Positions 43,135-52,105 of a DNA stretch of 64,000 nucleotides are shown one piece after another. Positions within the stretch are counted from its first letter, which is position 1. Each line of letters starts with the position of its first letter. Position numbers and translations under genes: made by a program. The stretch is from assembly GCF_900142805.1 (NCBI RefSeq), contig NZ_FRCF01000002.1, positions 186,001-250,000 of the forward strand, given 5' to 3'. The stretch comes from Lacicoccus alkaliphilus DSM 16010 (lineage in GTDB: Bacteria; Bacillota; Bacilli; Staphylococcales; Salinicoccaceae). Below the pieces are notes generated by a model. That model did not search any database, was not told where the DNA came from, and was given only the letters and a program-made list of their open reading frames with translations.

Positions 43135-44904
43135 ATGGCGAATAATAAGATCATCGTCGTTGGCGGCGGTTTGGCCGGGCTTATGGCGACGATTAAAGCG
43201 GCAGAAACAGGTGCTGAAGTTGATTTGTTTTCAATCGTGCCTGTGAAGAGATCTCACTCTGTATGTGCCCAGGGCGGTATAAACGGTGCTGTGAACACAA
43301 AAGGTGAGGGCGATTCAACTGCCATACATTTTGACGACACGGTGTACGGCGGGGATTTCCTTGCAAATCAGCCGCCTGTACAGGCAATGACGGACGCCGC
43401 ACCTGAAATCATCCATCTGCTTGACCGCATGGGTGTCACTTTCAACAGAACGCCTGAAGGTCTCCTTGATTTCAGGCGTTTCGGCGGCACACTATATCAC
43501 AGGACGGCATTTGCCGGTGCAACGACCGGCCAGCAGCTGCTCTACGCACTTGATGAGCAGGTGCGTAAATATGAAGTTGACGGTCTCGTCAACAAATATG
43601 AAGGATGGGAATTCCTCGGCATCGTCATCGATGATGAAGGCAGGTCACGCGGCGTCACTGCACAAAAGATCGACAGCGGGGAAATCGAAACATTCAAATC
43701 GGATGCCGTGATCATGGCAACCGGTGGACCGGGCATCATTTTCGGAAAATCCACCAACTCCATGATCAATACAGGGTCGGCTGCATCCATCGTTTATCAG
43801 CAGGGCGCCATCTACGCCAACGGGGAATTCATCCAGATCCATCCGACGGCGATACCCGGGGACGATAAGCTGCGCCTGATGAGTGAGTCTGCCCGCGGTG
43901 AAGGCGGAAGGATATGGACATACAAAGACGGTAAACCATGGTATTTCCTTGAAGAGAAGTATCCGGACTACGGAAACCTCGTGCCGCGTGACATCGCGAC
44001 ACGTGAAATCTTCGATGTATGTGTCAACCAGAAGCTCGGCATCAACGGCGAAAACATGGTGTACCTTGACCTTTCACATAAAGATCCGCGCGACCTCGAC
44101 ATCAAGCTCGGGGGCATCATTGAAATATACGAGAAGTTCACAGGGGACGATCCGCGTAAAGTACCGATGAAAATCTTCCCTGCCGTGCATTATTCAATGG
44201 GCGGGCTGTACGTGGACTACGACCAGATGACGAACATCCCCGGCCTTTTTGCAGCAGGGGAATGTGACTACTCCCAGCACGGCGGCAACCGTCTCGGGGC
44301 GAACTCACTGTTATCCGCCATATACGGCGGCATGGTTGCAGGGCCGAAGGCGATCGACTATGTCAAGGGCCTCGAAGATTCATACGAAGATCTTGACGCA
44401 TCGATCTATGAAAAAGCGAAACAGGCTGAAGTTGAAAAGTTCGAACACATCCTGCATATGGACGGCGAAGAGAATGCTTATGTCATCCATAAGGAACTGG
44501 GCGAGCTCATGACGGACAACGTCACGGTTGTGCGTTATAACGACAAGCTCGAAGCAACAGATAAAAAGATTGTCGAGTTGATGGAACGTTATCAGAACAT
44601 CAGCATCAATGACACAAGGAAGTGGAGCAACCAGGCAGCATTCTTTACAAGACAGCTGTGGAACATGCTTGTGCTGGCCCGTGTGATTACAATCGGAGCA
44701 CTCAACCGTAACGAATCACGTGGTGCACACTTCAAACCGGATTTCCCGGAACGTAATGATGAAGAGTGGCTGAAGACCACGAAAGCTTATTTCCAGGGAG
44801 CTCTGGAGGCACCGAAATTTGAGTATGAAGATGTTGATGTCAGCCTGATTCCGCCTCGTAAACGTGACTATACATCAAAATCCGCTGGAGGTGCCAAAAA
44901 ATAA
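43135..44904 (+). CDS. sdhA: Succinate dehydrogenase flavoprotein subunit
   Basis: 589 residues, full length. Oxidises succinate to fumarate with covalently bound FAD. IIVVGGGLAGLMATIKAAE is the FAD fold; SHSVCAQGGINGAVNTKGEG includes the His that links FAD; HGGNRLGANSL and the Arg-containing region near residue 285 bind substrate. GGAGTG precedes the ATG. Its stop overlaps the sdhB start by one base. Confidence 0.98.
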   Translation: MANNKIIVVGGGLAGLMATIKAAETGAEVDLFSIVPVKRSHSVCAQGGINGAVNTKGEGDSTAIHFDDTVYGGDFLANQPPVQAMTDAAPEIIHLLDRMGVTFNRTPEGLLDFRRFGGTLYHRTAFAGATTGQQLLYALDEQVRKYEVDGLVNKYEGWEFLGIVIDDEGRSRGVTAQKIDSGEIETFKSDAVIMATGGPGIIFGKSTNSMINTGSAASIVYQQGAIYANGEFIQIHPTAIPGDDKLRLMSESARGEGGRIWTYKDGKPWYFLEEKYPDYGNLVPRDIATREIFDVCVNQKLGINGENMVYLDLSHKDPRDLDIKLGGIIEIYEKFTGDDPRKVPMKIFPAVHYSMGGLYVDYDQMTNIPGLFAAGECDYSQHGGNRLGANSLLSAIYGGMVAGPKAIDYVKGLEDSYEDLDASIYEKAKQAEVEKFEHILHMDGEENAYVIHKELGELMTDNVTVVRYNDKLEATDKKIVELMERYQNISINDTRKWSNQAAFFTRQLWNMLVLARVITIGALNRNESRGAHFKPDFPERNDEEWLKTTKAYFQGALEAPKFEYEDVDVSLIPPRKRDYTSKSAGGAKK

Positions 44905-45671
44905 TGGCTGAAAATAAAAGTATCAAACTATCAGTAAAAAGACAGGAAAACCCGGAATCAAGCCCGTATTGGGAAGACTTCGAAGTCCCATACCGTGAAA
45001 ACATGAATGTGATCAGCGCGTTGATGGAGGTTCAGAGGAACCCTGTCAATGCCAAAGGCGAAAAGACGACACCGGTGACATGGGACATGAGTTGTCTTGA
45101 AGAGGTCTGCGGCGCCTGTTCGATGGTGATCAACGGTACGGCGAGACAATCCTGTACTGCACTCATCGACCAGTTCGAGCAGCCGATCAAGCTTGAACCG
45201 ATGTCGACATTCCCGATCGTGAAAGACCTGCAGATCGACCGTTCATTCATGTTCGACAGCTTGAAGCGCGTCCAGGCATGGGTGCCGATCGATGGTACTT
45301 ATGATCTGGGGCCGGGTCCGAGAATGCCTGAGAAAAAACGTCAGACGGCTTATGAACTGTCAAAATGCATGACTTGCGGCGTCTGCCTTGAAGTCTGCCC
45401 GAACGTCAATGACAAATCAAAATTCATGGGGGCTGCAGCGGTATCCCAGGTCAGACTCTTCAACCTGCATCCGACAGGCAGCATGAACAAGAACGAACGG
45501 CTGGATGCTTTGATGGGTGTCGGCGGTGTTTCCGAGTGCGGCATGGCACAGAACTGTGTCAAAGCTTGTCCTCAGGGCATCCCTTTGACCACTTCAATCG
45601 CTGCGATGCAAAGAGAGACGACATTCCACGCGTTCAAATCATTCTTCGGCAGTGACCATCAGGTCGATTAA
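44904..45671 (+). CDS. sdhB: Succinate dehydrogenase iron-sulfur subunit
   Basis: 255 residues. Carries the electron relay from FAD to the heme subunit. Cysteine groups for three clusters: CLEEVCGACS with a later Cys (2Fe-2S), CMTCGVCLEVCPN (4Fe-4S) and CGMAQNCVKACPQG (3Fe-4S/4Fe-4S). GGAGGTG precedes the ATG, which overlaps the sdhA stop. Last gene of the operon. Confidence 0.98.
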   Translation: MAENKSIKLSVKRQENPESSPYWEDFEVPYRENMNVISALMEVQRNPVNAKGEKTTPVTWDMSCLEEVCGACSMVINGTARQSCTALIDQFEQPIKLEPMSTFPIVKDLQIDRSFMFDSLKRVQAWVPIDGTYDLGPGPRMPEKKRQTAYELSKCMTCGVCLEVCPNVNDKSKFMGAAAVSQVRLFNLHPTGSMNKNERLDALMGVGGVSECGMAQNCVKACPQGIPLTTSIAAMQRETTFHAFKSFFGSDHQVD

Positions 45672-45681
45672 TCAGATTATG

Positions 45682-45711
45682 GGAAGAGCATACAGCTCTT
45701 CCTATTTTTTT
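45682..45711 (+). terminator. Terminator of sdhCAB
   Basis: GGAAGAGC, five bases, GCTCTTCC, then a T-rich run. Confidence 0.9.
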
Positions 45712-45762
45712 ATGTTCATTTAAGATATAATGAAAAGAAAATCAGAGTGAGGACTGGAATGC

Positions 45763-46206
45763 ATGGCAGATAAAGATTTGATCATTTCCATAGAAAAATC
45801 CATCAGGTATATTTCAGTGCATGTGAGGGCTCATGGTCGGGAAATACTGAATGAATATGAAATCTCCCCGCCGCAATTCGTTGCACTGCAGTGGGTGGGT
45901 GACAAAGAAGGCATTACGATCGGGGAACTCTCCAACAGGATGTATCTCGCACATTCCACCACCACCGATATCGTGGATAAGCTCGAGAACCTGCAGCTCA
46001 TCCGCCGTTATAAATCCGAGAAGGATAAGCGTCTGGTGCTTGTGGAGATGGAACCGAAAGGAAAGGAAATCATCCGCAAGGTGATTGATAAGCGTATTTC
46101 GTATATACGCGACATCACAGCGCACCTCGATGAGGAGCAGATGATCATGCTTCCTGAATTGCTTGAATCCATCCTGCGTGAAAGTGAAAAGCTGACGCAT
46201 GGATAG
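45763..46206 (+). CDS. MarR family transcriptional regulator
   Basis: 147 residues. Winged helix: [20 protein letters not shown] then [20 protein letters not shown], and the wing [17 protein letters not shown] (residues about 33-105), typical of MarR. The start codon follows a weak site (GTGAGGA). Its end overlaps murI by eight bases, so both are made from one transcript; an equivalent gene precedes murI in staphylococci. Ligand and targets unknown. Confidence 0.9.
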   Translation: MADKDLIISIEKSIRYISVHVRAHGREILNEYEISPPQFVALQWVGDKEGITIGELSNRMYLAHSTTTDIVDKLENLQLIRRYKSEKDKRLVLVEMEPKGKEIIRKVIDKRISYIRDITAHLDEEQMIMLPELLESILRESEKLTHG

Positions 46207-47002
46207 ACCGATCGGCGTCATGGATTCCGGTGTCGGTGGCATGACGGTCGTGAAGGAGATCACACGGCAGCTTCCGAACGAGCAGATCCTTTATTTCGGG
46301 GATATCTCAAGGTGCCCGTATGGTGAAAAGAGCCTTGGGACGGTGAAGGAATACACCATTCAGGTCGCGGAGTATCTTGTGGAGAGGGACATTAAAATGC
46401 TTGTGATCGCCTGTAACACTGCAACTGCAGCCGCACTGCCCATACTGAGGGAACGGCTCGATATTCCGGTCATCGGAGTCATAGGGCCCGGGGCGAGAAG
46501 TGCCATACAGAACAGTCGGAATGAGAAAGTGCTGGTCCTTGCGACTTCGGGCACGGTCAAATCGGAAGCATATGCGGATGCGATCAAAAGGCTGAACCAG
46601 GACTTCAAAGTGACCAGCCGGGCGTGCCCCGCATTTGTCCCGCTGGTTGAAGAACTGCGTTACAAAGATCATATCGTCACCGGCATCGTCATCCATCAGG
46701 CACTGAAAGATCTTACGCAGAGTGATGCGGATACTGTCATTTTGGGATGTACGCACTATCCTCTGCTGAAAGAGGATATCAGAAGGTACTTCGGCGGCAG
46801 GAAGACAGTGATCGACTCAGGGTATGAAACGGCACGGGAAGTCAGTTCATTATTGACTTTTCATAACCTGTTCAGGGTGGCGTCGGGGGAAGTGACGCAT
46901 AAGATACTGATCAATGGGGACAGCAGCCGTTTCAGGTACATCCTCAGGGACTGGCTGCCGGAACTGGAATACGATATGAGAGAAATAGAATTGAAGGTGT
47001 AA
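46199..47002 (+). CDS. murI: Glutamate racemase
   Basis: 267 residues. Makes D-glutamate for peptidoglycan. [17 protein letters not shown] at the start and the two catalytic Cys motifs, ACNTATAA near 70-77 and LGCTHYPLL near 185, are all present. Overlaps the MarR gene and is followed two bases later by rdgB. Confidence 0.97.
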   Translation: MDRPIGVMDSGVGGMTVVKEITRQLPNEQILYFGDISRCPYGEKSLGTVKEYTIQVAEYLVERDIKMLVIACNTATAAALPILRERLDIPVIGVIGPGARSAIQNSRNEKVLVLATSGTVKSEAYADAIKRLNQDFKVTSRACPAFVPLVEELRYKDHIVTGIVIHQALKDLTQSDADTVILGCTHYPLLKEDIRRYFGGRKTVIDSGYETAREVSSLLTFHNLFRVASGEVTHKILINGDSSRFRYILRDWLPELEYDMREIELKV

Positions 47003-47004
47003 AA

Positions 47005-47601
47005 ATGACAGGGAAGATTGTAATCGCAACAGGGAACAGCGGAAAGATCAATGATTTCAAAGCCGTCTTCAAAGATTATGAAGTGGTCGGCATAAAAAGA
47101 CTGCTTCCGGATTTTGAAGTCGAGGAGACGGCTGGGACTTTCAGCGGAAATGCAGTATTGAAGTCGGAGGCGGCATCAAAAGCGCTCGGGCTGCCCGTGA
47201 TCAGTGACGATTCCGGCCTGTCGGCCGATGCGCTGGATGGGGCCCCGGGCATTTACTCGGCAAGGTATGCAGGTGAAAATGCAACCGACGCCGACAACAA
47301 CGCCAAATTGCTCAAAGAGATGTCGGGTGCGGCAGACAGGAAGGCACATTTCACATGCGTCATCGCACTCAGCATACCGGGGGAGGCGACACGGACATAC
47401 ACCGGCATACTGGACGGTGTGATACTGGAAGCACCCCATGGTGCGGAAGGTTTCGGCTACGATCCTTTATTCAAAACGGATGACGGCATTCACCTTGGCA
47501 TGATTAACAGCGAAGAAAAAGGGGAAATCAGTCATAGAAGCAAGGCTTTGAAAAAATTGATGAATGATGAGGAAGTCTTCGAAAAATTAACTTCAAATTA
47601 A
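47005..47601 (+). CDS. rdgB: XTP/dITP diphosphatase (HAM1/RdgB family)
   Basis: 198 residues. Hydrolyses non-canonical purine triphosphates to keep them out of DNA and RNA. IVIATGNSGKINDFK, DDSGLSADALDGAPGIYSAR and GAEGFGYDPLF are family signatures. GAAGGTG lies at the end of murI just before the ATG. Part of the murI-rdgB-phosphoesterase operon. Confidence 0.96.
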   Translation: MTGKIVIATGNSGKINDFKAVFKDYEVVGIKRLLPDFEVEETAGTFSGNAVLKSEAASKALGLPVISDDSGLSADALDGAPGIYSARYAGENATDADNNAKLLKEMSGAADRKAHFTCVIALSIPGEATRTYTGILDGVILEAPHGAEGFGYDPLFKTDDGIHLGMINSEEKGEISHRSKALKKLMNDEEVFEKLTSN

Positions 47602-47613
47602 AGGAGAATGTCA

Positions 47614-48102
47614 ATGAGAGTCTTAATTGTCAGTGACAATCACGGGGAAGAGGGGATCGTTCAAGGTGCATTGGAACACAATGGCGGTGACTTGAACCTT
47701 CACCTCGGGGACAGCGAGTTCACCTATGAAAGTGGAGAGCTTCAAAACTTCAGTACAGTGCGCGGCAATGTGGACGATGACAGCAGGTTCCCTGTCGAGT
47801 CACATGATGAGGATACGAACATCTTCCTCACACACGGCCACCTCTACAATATCAAGCCGGACAGGGAAGTGCTGAGCGAGAGGGCGCTGGAATTCGGAGC
47901 GAAATACGCACTCTACGGCCATTCACATGTCGCCCTGACCGAAAACATCAATGGCATCTACTGCATCAATCCGGGCAGCATTTCACAACCTAAAGGCGAA
48001 TGGGAAGCGAGCTACTGCGTACTGGATACAGAGAATGACACAGTGGAATTCTACAACAGGGAACACGAGAAATTCGAAGAAGTCAATCTTCTGGAACTGT
48101 AG
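47614..48102 (+). CDS. YfcE/YsnB-type metallophosphoesterase
   Basis: 162 residues. Calcineurin-like fold: VLIVSDNHGEEG (metal ligands Asp and His), HLGDSEF, RGNVDDD, THGHLYNI and YGHSHVA give the complete set of metal-binding motifs. ATG at 47614 fits AAGGAG better than the ATG at 47608. In Firmicutes this gene follows rdgB, as here. Its natural substrate is not settled. Confidence 0.93.
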   Translation: MRVLIVSDNHGEEGIVQGALEHNGGDLNLHLGDSEFTYESGELQNFSTVRGNVDDDSRFPVESHDEDTNIFLTHGHLYNIKPDREVLSERALEFGAKYALYGHSHVALTENINGIYCINPGSISQPKGEWEASYCVLDTENDTVEFYNREHEKFEEVNLLEL

Positions 48103-48108
48103 GGACGG

Positions 48109-48145
48109 AAGGGGAAATAACACCATGTTATTTTCCCTTCTTTTA
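48109..48145. terminator. Bidirectional terminator after the murI operon
   Basis: AAGGGGAAATAACA, three bases, TGTTATTTTCCCTT then CTTTT; shared by the convergent small membrane protein gene. Confidence 0.85.
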
Positions 48146-48379
48146 CTATGCGGCCAGACTTAAAATCATCAGCAATGACAGAACGGCGATGCTGACTGTG
48201 AATATGCCGGGCTCGATTTGCTTTTTGAAATAAAGTATAATCACTGTAATGATGAGCAGTGAAGCGATGAATGTATATATGACCGGGTTCATACTGAATG
48301 TTGTGTAGCGCATCATGAGATAAAGCAACGCGATGATGATGAAATATGTGGATAAGAAGATTTGTATGCTCTGTTTCAT
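48146..48379 (-). CDS. Small membrane protein of unknown function
   Basis: 77 residues with three hydrophobic helices (IFLSTYFIIIALLYLMM, VIYTFIASLLIITVIILYF, IFTVSIAVLSLLMILSL). AGGTGATTAA precedes the ATG. Convergent with the murI operon and divergent from the DCC gene. I do not recognise a family. Confidence 0.7.
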   Translation of the reverse strand: MKQSIQIFLSTYFIIIALLYLMMRYTTFSMNPVIYTFIASLLIITVIILYFKKQIEPGIFTVSIAVLSLLMILSLAA

Positions 48380-48401
48380 TTAATCACCTATTTTAACAAG
48401 A

Positions 48402-48785
48402 TTGAGGGGTGTTATTATCATTCTATATTTCGACGATGATTGCATCATGTGCAATACGTTCGCTAAAACGATCGTCAGACTCGACCGGAAAGAACGGATT
48501 CATTTTGCGTCCATAAAAGAGCTTGATGATATTCTACCAGAAGAAATTGATTCTGTAGTGTATTATTCGGATGATTTATATATGAAGAGTGACGCGGTCA
48601 TCGAAGTGATGAACGATGCAACAGGGACAAAAATCTTCAGCATCTTCAAAGCCGTCCCGGTCTGTTTCAGGAACCGCCTGTATCAGTTCATTGCACGGAA
48701 CAGATACCGCCTGAACCGGGGGGATGCATGTGAAATCAATCCGGCAGTGAGGAAGAGAATCATTTCATCAGAAGGAAGTAAGTGA
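48402..48785 (+). CDS. DCC family thiol-disulfide oxidoreductase-like protein (DUF393)
   Basis: About 121-127 residues. The motif YFDDDCIMC near the N-terminus matches the DxxCxxC signature of the DCC family, and RLNRGDACEINPAVRKRII is its common C-terminal part. The start is unclear: TTG at 48402 has no ribosome binding site, while GAGGGGTG at 48404-48411 is followed at normal spacing only by ATC (48417) or ATT (48420). The usual family start (a few hydrophobic residues before the motif) fits the latter. Followed after 4 bases by a GNAT gene. Confidence 0.75.
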   Translation: MRGVIIILYFDDDCIMCNTFAKTIVRLDRKERIHFASIKELDDILPEEIDSVVYYSDDLYMKSDAVIEVMNDATGTKIFSIFKAVPVCFRNRLYQFIARNRYRLNRGDACEINPAVRKRIISSEGSK

Positions 48786-48789
48786 GACG

Positions 48790-49332
48790 ATGATCAGTAT
48801 AAGGATAGATGAAGACCTGGAATTGAGGGAGATACATCAGAAGGACCGTAAGAAACTGTACGATGTCGTGGATGAAAACCGGACGTTCCTGAAGAGGTGG
48901 CTGCCCTGGCTGAATTATACAAAGTCCCCGCACAGCTACCTTTCAGTGATCAAATCATGGCAGCAGAACATCGAGATGGGCACGGGGATGGAACTCGGCC
49001 TCTTCTATCGTGAAGAGCTCATCGGCATGTGCGGGTTCACGACGATCGACCCGAATTCGAGGCGCGCGCAGATCGGTTACTGGCTTGCCCAGGACTTCGA
49101 AGGACGGGGCCTGATGCTGAAGACGGTGAAGCAGCTGATCGACCACGGATTCAAGCAGGTCGGACTGAACCGGATAGAGATCGTCTGCGGCGAGATGAAT
49201 TACAGAAGCAGGAAACTTCCGGAGGCTCTGGGTTTCATCCCGGAAGGGGTCATGAAAGAGTATGAATTCCTGTATGACCATTACCATGACTGCATACTTT
49301 ACCGCATGTTGAAGAGCGAATGGCCGTACTAA
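48790..49332 (+). CDS. GNAT acetyltransferase, RimJ/RimL type
   Basis: 180 residues. Full RimL-like layout: DLELREIHQKDRKKLYDVV at the start, NSRRAQIGYWLAQDFEGRGLM with the acetyl-CoA-binding loop, and RIEIVCGEMNYRSRKLPEALGF near the end. Such enzymes acetylate the N-terminus of ribosomal proteins or small amines. Close behind the DCC gene, probably in one transcript. Confidence 0.92.
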   Translation: MISIRIDEDLELREIHQKDRKKLYDVVDENRTFLKRWLPWLNYTKSPHSYLSVIKSWQQNIEMGTGMELGLFYREELIGMCGFTTIDPNSRRAQIGYWLAQDFEGRGLMLKTVKQLIDHGFKQVGLNRIEIVCGEMNYRSRKLPEALGFIPEGVMKEYEFLYDHYHDCILYRMLKSEWPY

Positions 49333-49394
49333 TATGTTTTGAAACTCCTCATGGGTGGTATTGATAATTAAATCAAAACAGAGGAGTGTTGAAT

Positions 49395-49592
49395 ATGGCA
49401 GATGAAAGTAAATTCGATCAGCAGAAAGGCAACATGAAAGAAACGATTGGTAACGCAACCGGAGATAAGGATATGGAATCCGAAGGCAAGAAGGAGAAAA
49501 GCTCCGGTAAAGCCAAGGAATTCGTTGAAAATGCGAAGAACAAGGCGAACGAAACCATCGACAAGTTCGGTAAAGGCGATAAAAATAAATAG
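49395..49592 (+). CDS. CsbD family stress protein
   Basis: 65 residues, very hydrophilic, no membrane segment. [20 protein letters not shown] and [21 protein letters not shown] are the CsbD pattern. In Bacillus and Staphylococcus csbD genes belong to the sigma-B general stress regulon. ATG at 49395 follows GAGGAGTG. Upstream, a sigma-A-like pair (TTGAAA, 18 bases, GATAAT) and a poor sigma-B-like pair (GTTTTG, 11 bases, GGGTGG) overlap at about 49336-49370. Stand-alone with its own terminator. Confidence 0.9.
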   Translation: MADESKFDQQKGNMKETIGNATGDKDMESEGKKEKSSGKAKEFVENAKNKANETIDKFGKGDKNK

Positions 49593-49599
49593 AGATGAT

Positions 49600-49637
49600 A
49601 AAAACCACTGGAATGGAATATTTTCAGTGGTTTTTTT
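49600..49637 (+). terminator. Terminator of the CsbD gene
   Basis: AAAACCACTG and CAGTGGTTTT with a 14-base AT-rich centre that pairs partly, followed by a run of T. Confidence 0.88.
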
Positions 49638-49722
49638 AGTGCCTGTACCTGGTTGAAGAAAAAAAGTTGCATCCATACTATGGCTGCAACTTTCAGCTAT
49701 AGAATCACGGGAGGGAAGTACA

Positions 49723-49848
49723 ATGTACATCCATCGATGTTTCCAGTGGTTTATTGCCAAATTTTTCCGGCTTTTGTTTCCGCCGGTTGTCATTGTTCTT
49801 CTGTGTGGCTTGGGTGATGGTCATGTTTGTAAGTTTCAATTATTTTAA
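49723..49848 (+). CDS. Possible 41-residue hydrophobic, basic peptide
   Basis: ATG at 49723 is preceded at seven bases by GGGAGGG, one of the strongest ribosome binding sites in the window. The peptide begins MYIHRCFQWFIAKFFRLLFP and continues PVVIVLLCGLG: an amphipathic basic start and a short hydrophobic helix. Its last 58 bases overlap the 3' end of the potassium channel gene on the other strand. Size and charge recall small membrane-active peptides of type I toxin systems, but I recognise no family. Confidence 0.35.
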   Translation: MYIHRCFQWFIAKFFRLLFPPVVIVLLCGLGDGHVCKFQLF

Positions 49849-50512
49849 CTAAGCGATCTATTTCTCCGTTGGAGAGGTCGCCCAGCTGATCGACTTCTTT
49901 CTTAAGATATTCTTTCGTGGTGTCTTTCTCATCCTCAGTGATGAAATAAGTCGCGATTGATCCTGTGATCATCCCCACAAGACCTATTCCCACAAACATC
50001 AAATATATTGCGATCATTCTGCCGATTACTGTCTCCGGACTGATATCACCGTATCCGACAGTCGTGGTGGTGACGATCGTCCACCAGATTGCATCCATAT
50101 ATGTTTCTATAGATGGTTCGAAAATTCTGATTGGTATGGCTGAGATGAGCAGACTGATAAAAGTCATTGCAATGACTTTGTTTAAACCATTTGTTCTGAT
50201 GATGCCGAAAAAAGGTTTAAGGAAGTGTTTACCTATAAATACAAGACGTATTACTCTGAATAACCTGGCGATACGTGCCAATTGAAAAATGGCATCAAAC
50301 GGTATGATTGCAACAATATCAAAATAATTATTCTTAAGCCAGTTCTTTTTATCGTCTGTTGAAATGATTCTGATTGTGACATCCACTAAAAAAATAAACC
50401 AAACGAGACGGTCTATAAATTGAAATTGCTGTGCTTCGGACCATATCAGCGAAACCGATATGACAGCCAGTGTGAACATTGTAAGTTCGTAGACTAATAT
50501 GAGTCTCTTCAT
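49790..50512 (-). CDS. Voltage-sensor type potassium channel
   Basis: 240 residues. Six membrane helices: S1-S4 with a charged S4 (RIARLFRVIRLVFIG) and a pore region with the selectivity filter TTVGYGD between S5 and S6. The C-terminus has a short coiled, charged region (LKKEVDQLGDLSNGEIDRL). Such channels let K+ flow down its gradient; the four or so arginines in S4 suggest voltage sensing. Transcribed away from the next gene cluster. The 311-base region upstream contains two hairpins with no evident owner. Confidence 0.93.
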   Translation of the reverse strand: MKRLILVYELTMFTLAVISVSLIWSEAQQFQFIDRLVWFIFLVDVTIRIISTDDKKNWLKNNYFDIVAIIPFDAIFQLARIARLFRVIRLVFIGKHFLKPFFGIIRTNGLNKVIAMTFISLLISAIPIRIFEPSIETYMDAIWWTIVTTTTVGYGDISPETVIGRMIAIYLMFVGIGLVGMITGSIATYFITEDEKDTTKEYLKKEVDQLGDLSNGEIDRLVKIIETYKHDHHPSHTEEQ

Positions 50513-50823
50513 TTAAGTGTCTTCTTAGGTTTAATCAGAAAGTCGACTTGATTAGTAATCATAATTTAATTTCCCCTTGCTATACTTTACTGAGTTGATC
50601 AAAAACCTTTCACCTTTTTTTCGGATTATCCCTCCCAACCTTTTATAGAAGATCATAACAAAGAACAAAAAAGTATTTTATGATTATTAAAATTTAAATT
50701 AATACGATGAACCCCTGATAAATGTGATTTTATCAGGGTCTGAAATCATTAAATATAAATGAAGAAGTCACATTGTAAATAAGAGAGTTGATAAAAACGT
50801 GACTTCTATTATAGGTCATCCTT
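50513..50823. other. Intergenic region with two hairpins
   Basis: CCTGATAAA/TTTATCAGG (about 50716-50740) and GAAGTCAC/GTGACTTC (about 50764-50808) are inverted repeats in AT-rich sequence. The second can be a terminator for the zinc-ribbon gene on the minus strand. No gene seen. Confidence 0.5.
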
Positions 50824-51057
50824 CTATTCGGCCCCAAGGACTACAGGATCATACTGCTCAACCAGGCCGCAATGATTACATTTTATAGTCATCATATCCA
50901 TACCGATGATCTGTGATTGGTCAGTTTTCGCGATCAGCTGCGTGATTTCCGGCATCACTTCTTTATCCGGAGTGCCACAGCATGGCGTTTTATTGACGCT
51001 TTCAAGTTTTTCTGATGCCTTTGAAATTTGGGATTTGCTATATTGCTTTAAATGCAT
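50824..51057 (-). CDS. Small protein with zinc-ribbon-like cysteines
   Basis: 77 residues. Four cysteines in two pairs: TPCCGTP and IKCNHCGLV, a pattern suited to binding one zinc. The rest is helical and charged (LKQYSKSQISKASEKLESV). ATG at 51057 follows GGAAGGTGGTG with normal spacing; the longer frame up to 51213 lacks support. Family not recognised; DNA, RNA or protein contact is possible. Confidence 0.6.
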   Translation of the reverse strand: MHLKQYSKSQISKASEKLESVNKTPCCGTPDKEVMPEITQLIAKTDQSQIIGMDMMTIKCNHCGLVEQYDPVVLGAE

Positions 51058-51166
51058 TGGTAACACCACCTTCCTAAAGTGAGTATAACAAAGAAAGCGG
51101 CGATAACATCGGTCAGAAGAATGACAAAAGTTTAATCGTGTATTTGGAGTAACGGGGCAGATACGA

Positions 51167-51195
51167 TTGTGATATCTCTCGTATGATGGTATAGT
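51167..51195 (+). promoter_or_regulatory. Promoter upstream of the SDR-amidohydrolase pair
   Basis: TTGTGA at 51167-51172, 17 bases, TATAGT at 51190-51195. It leaves a 160-base untranslated leader before the SDR gene, in which I recognise no known riboswitch. Confidence 0.6.
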
Positions 51196-51358
51196 GTTGG
51201 AAATAGAATGCATAGTTTTTTAGTATGGATTAATATTGATTACTATCCCAGGGCTTGGAATTGCGTAGGATAATTAGGACATAAATTCGCTTGAGTGGTT
51301 TGGGGAAGATGTGACCGTAAGCGCTGGGGAATGACAGTTGATGAATAGGAGAGTTTAT

Positions 51359-52090
51359 ATGAAAAGGGTGGATGGAAAAATTGCAATAGTTACCGGGGGC
51401 ACCAGGGGCATGGGGGCTTCCCATGTGAAAAAGCTTGCATCTGAAGGGGCAAAGGTGGTGTTTACGGACCTGGATGTCGAAGCAGGGAAAACTTTACAGG
51501 CGAATATCGGTCCGGATGTCTTGTTCCTGGAACAGGATGTGACGGATGCAGATGCCTGGAAGAGCGTAATAGAGGAAGCTGAAAACACCTTTGGTCCTGT
51601 CAGTGTGCTGGTCAATAATGCAGGCATAAATTACAGTGCTGCACTGGAAAGATTTCCGGAGGATGCTTATGATCGTGTAATAGAAGTGAATCAGAAGGCG
51701 GTATTTCTAGGGATGAAAGCTGTCGTGCCATCCATGAAAAAAGCAGGGACAGGATCCATCATCAACATCTCGTCCATCGGGGGAATACGGGGGCGTCTGG
51801 AGAGCATCGCCTACAGCGCCTCGAAGTTTGCGGTGACGGGGATGACGAAAGTTGGAGCCCTGGAACTTGGACAGTACGGTATCCGGGTCAATTCAATCCA
51901 CCCGAGCCTTGTGAATACGAACATGTTTTCGGAGAACGCCGAAGGTGGCAGCGTGGCGAGTGATCGGCCGCTTGGCAGGGTTCTGACGAAGGAGGAAGTA
52001 GCCAATCTCGTACTGCACCTGGCCTCTGATGAATCCAGTTATACTACCGGCGCCGAATGTGTAATAGATGGCGGACTGACAGCAAGATGA
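51359..52090 (+). CDS. Classical short-chain dehydrogenase/reductase
   Basis: 243 residues. IAIVTGGTRGMGASH (NAD(P) binding), a Asp-rich end of strand 2 (VFTDLDVEAG) that favours NAD(H), LVNNAGINYSA, the catalytic Ser in INISSIGG and YSASK. Close to the 3-alpha/20-beta-hydroxysteroid or cyclohexanol dehydrogenase group. ATG at 51359 fits TAGGAGA; the frame to 51338 does not. Followed 15 bases later by an amidohydrolase-family gene, so the two likely act in one catabolic step series on an unknown substrate. Confidence 0.9.
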   Translation: MKRVDGKIAIVTGGTRGMGASHVKKLASEGAKVVFTDLDVEAGKTLQANIGPDVLFLEQDVTDADAWKSVIEEAENTFGPVSVLVNNAGINYSAALERFPEDAYDRVIEVNQKAVFLGMKAVVPSMKKAGTGSIINISSIGGIRGRLESIAYSASKFAVTGMTKVGALELGQYGIRVNSIHPSLVNTNMFSENAEGGSVASDRPLGRVLTKEEVANLVLHLASDESSYTTGAECVIDGGLTAR

Positions 52091-52105
52091 GGAGGTATAT
52101 ATGAT

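Noticed and set aside
51209-51274. 21-codon frame in the leader of the SDR gene as a leader peptide
   Set aside because: Weak start signal and no run of regulatory codons; nothing beyond chance.
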